The position numbers and the translations under genes were made by a program. Below are positions 6,245 to 8,097 of a DNA stretch of 8,097 nucleotides, piece by piece. Numbering within the stretch: position 1 is the first letter of the stretch; each line of letters starts with the position of its first letter. Source of the DNA: Bacteroidota bacterium (GTDB lineage Bacteria > Bacteroidota > Bacteroidia > UKL13-3); the NCBI GenBank assembly GCA_018883485.1, contig VEQB01000089.1, positions 1-8,097 on the forward strand. The letters are read 5' to 3'. Below the pieces are notes generated by a model, which was not told where the DNA came from, ran no database searches, and saw nothing but the letters and a program-made list of their open reading frames with translations.

Positions 6245-7462
6245 ATGAAAAAAATTATTTTTTGCGCAGTACTTTTATTAAGCATAAGTGTCTCTTATGC
6301 CCAGCGTTTTCTTTCGCCACAATTCGATTCTGTAACTATTATCAATGATATTCAATATGGTTTTAATTTTAATGTAAATGGAGATAGCACCAATTTGTTT
6401 TTAGACTTATATCAACCTTTTGGTGATGCATTAAAAAGTAGACCAGTATTGGTTTTGGCGCATGGTGGTTCTTTTGTACAGGGCAATAAACGTTCTGCTG
6501 ATATGGTAAAAATTTGTAAAGAATTAGCCAGACGTGGTTATGTGGTTGCCTCTATTCAATACCGCTTAGGCATTAGCCTTGGGGGTGGTAAAACGCTAGA
6601 AACTGTTTTTAGAGAAGCGGTATGGCGCGGCACACAGGATGGCAGAGCAGCGGTGCGCTTTTTGCGAAAACATATTGCAGATGGCAATGCTTGGAAACTA
6701 AATACCGACCAGTTTTATACAGGTGGTGTTTCTGCAGGTGGTGTATTAGGTTTACAATTGGCATGTTTAGATTTGCCATCAGAGCTTGCTTCCATAGACC
6801 TTGATACGCTTGCTTTAGGCGGCATTGAAGGCAATAGCGGTAACGCTGGCTATAGCTGGAAAGTAAATGGCGTTATTAATTTATGCGGTGCCTTAGGCAA
6901 TGTAAATTGGATGAGCAATAACACCAATATAAGCATCTGCAATATGCATGGCGATTTAGATAAAACCGTTCCCTACAAAACAGATTATTTTAAATTTTTA
7001 AGTTCACCTGTTTCTATTTTACAAGGAGGGTTTTCGGTAGATAGCGCCGCAAAATCATTTGGTATAAATTCTAGATTGTACACGTTTAATGGTGCAGATC
7101 ATGTGCCTTTTGTTGGTTCAACAGCTGCTAATATAGCCTATATGGATACTACCATTAAATATGTAAGTACTTATTTATATCGTTTTGTAACTGGTAATAT
7201 TCCTGCAAGCACTCATGAAATTAGTAAGAAAATAACTGTTGCTAAAGTATATCCTAATCCTAGTAATGGCAGTATTAATTTTGCAAATTTTGCTAAAGGT
7301 TCTCCAGTTCAAATTTTAGATTTAAACGGTAAGGTAGTATTTTCTGTTAACGTGTTGAACCCAATAGAACAAGTTGAACTACACCTTCCGAAGGGTTTGT
7401 ATGTTATATATGGTTATGATGAACAAGAAGCAACTTACCTGCAAAAAATTGTGATAGAATAA
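6245..7462 (+). CDS. Secreted alpha/beta-hydrolase (carboxylesterase-like) with T9SS C-terminal sorting domain
   Basis: The 405-residue protein is predicted to be an exported esterase or lipase-like hydrolase. A signal peptide (1-19, ending SVSYAQ) precedes an alpha/beta-hydrolase domain (about 40-315). The oxyanion-hole motif is AHGGSF (72-77), and the nucleophile elbow GVSAG places the catalytic Ser at 163. The acid is probably D239 in GDLDKTVP and the His is H286 in ADHVPF, so the triad looks complete. The C-terminal part (about 332-405) is a type A T9SS sorting domain: KVYPNPSNGSINF, then VQILDLNGKVVFS, LPKGLYVIYGY and a terminal LQKIVIE. Such a domain directs export across the outer membrane and often attachment to the cell surface. 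The HGG and GxSxG context resembles BD-FAE/hormone-sensitive-lipase-type esterases; the substrate is unknown. The stop TAA overlaps the next ATG by one base (TAATG). Confidence 0.93.
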   Translation: MKKIIFCAVLLLSISVSYAQRFLSPQFDSVTIINDIQYGFNFNVNGDSTNLFLDLYQPFGDALKSRPVLVLAHGGSFVQGNKRSADMVKICKELARRGYVVASIQYRLGISLGGGKTLETVFREAVWRGTQDGRAAVRFLRKHIADGNAWKLNTDQFYTGGVSAGGVLGLQLACLDLPSELASIDLDTLALGGIEGNSGNAGYSWKVNGVINLCGALGNVNWMSNNTNISICNMHGDLDKTVPYKTDYFKFLSSPVSILQGGFSVDSAAKSFGINSRLYTFNGADHVPFVGSTAANIAYMDTTIKYVSTYLYRFVTGNIPASTHEISKKITVAKVYPNPSNGSINFANFAKGSPVQILDLNGKVVFSVNVLNPIEQVELHLPKGLYVIYGYDEQEATYLQKIVIE

Positions 7463-7809
7463 TGGCCCTTAGATTTTATAAAATTTATGATTTTCAAACA
7501 GATGGGGAAGACGTACAAGCTATTTTGAGCAATAGAACTGTAGAAGTGGAGGGTAAGCGCATTTGTTTAGTACGTTTACCAGAAGGGTACTTTGCCATCG
7601 ATGATAAGTGTCCACATGCAGGAGCACGCCTGGGCAGCGGCAAATGTACACCGGAGGGCATGGTTATTTGCCCCGTGCACCGCTACCAATACAATGTTAA
7701 AACTGGCAAAGGCCTACCCCAACAAGGCGATTATGTTAACCATTACCCAGTAGAAACTCGCAAAGACGGCGTTTATATTGGCTTCGAAAAAAAGTGGTGG
7801 CAGTTTTAA
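7462..7809 (+). CDS. Rieske [2Fe-2S] ferredoxin-like protein
   Basis: This small single-domain electron carrier has 115 residues. The Rieske cluster ligands are C50-P-H52 and C70-P-V-H73, in CPHAGARLGSGKC and CPVHRYQYN, which is the canonical CxH-x17-CxxH arrangement. Flanking strands such as RICLVRLPEGYFAIDD and the C-terminal KDGVYIGFE match the Rieske beta-sandwich. There is no signal peptide or transmembrane segment, so it is expected in the cytoplasm as a ferredoxin, for example for an oxygenase, or as a NirD-like subunit. No partner oxygenase or reductase is encoded in the window. The start ATG shares one base with the hydrolase stop, which suggests translational coupling. The partner of this protein is not evident; the cluster assignment is firm. 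Confidence 0.93.
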   Translation: MALRFYKIYDFQTDGEDVQAILSNRTVEVEGKRICLVRLPEGYFAIDDKCPHAGARLGSGKCTPEGMVICPVHRYQYNVKTGKGLPQQGDYVNHYPVETRKDGVYIGFEKKWWQF

Positions 7810-7861
7810 TTTATTTTACAAATGCGCCTGCTTTACCTTATAGCAGCTAATCCTTTAATAC

Positions 7862-8097
7862 ATGGAATTCACCATAAGGAAGGCTAATGAGAATGATTTT
7901 GAAGCCATATTAACCCTAATTAGGGAACTTGCTACTTTTGAAAGAGCACCTGAAAAGGTTACCAATAGTGTGCAGCAAATGCAGCATGAAAAGGAATTTT
8001 TCCATTGTTATGTTGCAGAAAGCGAAACCAAAGAAATAGTTGGTTTGGCCTTGTATTTTTTTGCCTATTATACATGGGTAGGAAAGTCTCTTTATTT
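7862..8097 (+). CDS. Partial GNAT acetyltransferase, SSAT/thialysine type, cut by right edge
   Basis: An ATG at 7862 opens a frame that runs through the right edge (78 full codons). The visible sequence MEFTIRKANENDFEAILTLI, then RELATFERAPEKV, FFHCYVAE, and IVGLALYFFAYYTWVGKSLY closely follows the N-terminal half of the spermidine/spermine N1-acetyltransferase (SSAT) family. That includes the FxxY-W-GK-LY segment just before the acetyl-CoA motif. Family members acetylate polyamines or thialysine and other small amines; which applies here cannot be told, because the acetyl-CoA and substrate loops lie beyond the edge. It follows the Rieske gene after 52 nt and may or may not be cotranscribed with it. 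Confidence 0.85.
   Translation, partial: MEFTIRKANENDFEAILTLIRELATFERAPEKVTNSVQQMQHEKEFFHCYVAESETKEIVGLALYFFAYYTWVGKSLY

Noticed and set aside
7828..7846. CTGCT/AGCAG inverted repeat after the Rieske gene as a terminator
   Set aside because: Only a 5-bp stem with a 9-base loop and no T-run after it; too weak to call.

Overview
The window looks like chromosomal DNA of a member of the Bacteroidota. The evidence is an AT-rich sequence, start codons preceded by A-rich leaders rather than Shine-Dalgarno motifs, a secreted enzyme carrying a C-terminal type IX secretion (T9SS) sorting domain, and a CarboxypepD_reg-like/DUF5686 protein typical of that phylum. No RNA gene, CRISPR array, transposase, integrase or attachment site is visible, and there is no gene-free stretch longer than about 110 bases.

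Left arm, about 1-900, minus strand: three short genes each encode a protein with a predicted signal peptide. One runs off the left edge, one is a 74-residue protein with a CPYC...HGH motif, and one is an acidic protein of about 86 residues. I recognise none of them. Hand counts of several sequence lines give roughly 40-50% G+C here, against roughly 23-32% in the adjacent DUF5686 gene. That gene ends at 918, about halfway through the usual length of its family. The area around 900-945 is therefore a possible recombination, deletion or assembly boundary.

Centre, 918-5590, minus strand: a compact run, probably one operon, reads kynU, then kmo (3-nt gap), a secreted cyclophilin-type prolyl isomerase (54-nt gap), and the truncated DUF5686 protein (4-nt GTGA overlap). 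KynU and Kmo catalyse two consecutive steps of the kynurenine pathway (kynurenine to 3-hydroxykynurenine to 3-hydroxyanthranilate). This is usually the entry to NAD synthesis from tryptophan; the other pathway enzymes are not in the window. The last two genes are cell-envelope proteins with no obvious metabolic link to the first two.

Right arm, 5690-8097, plus strand, divergent from kynU across a 99-bp region containing a 10-bp inverted repeat: a PaiA-like GNAT acetyltransferase comes first, followed by a secreted alpha/beta-hydrolase with a T9SS sorting domain. A small Rieske [2Fe-2S] protein overlaps the hydrolase stop codon by one base. Last is the start of a second GNAT protein resembling spermidine/spermine or thialysine acetyltransferases, cut by the right edge.

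Most of the window is recognisable housekeeping or accessory metabolism. I did not find a convincing new multi-gene system. The parts most worth a second look are the truncated DUF5686 gene with its composition step, the unrecognised small secreted proteins at the left, and the esterase-Rieske coupling.
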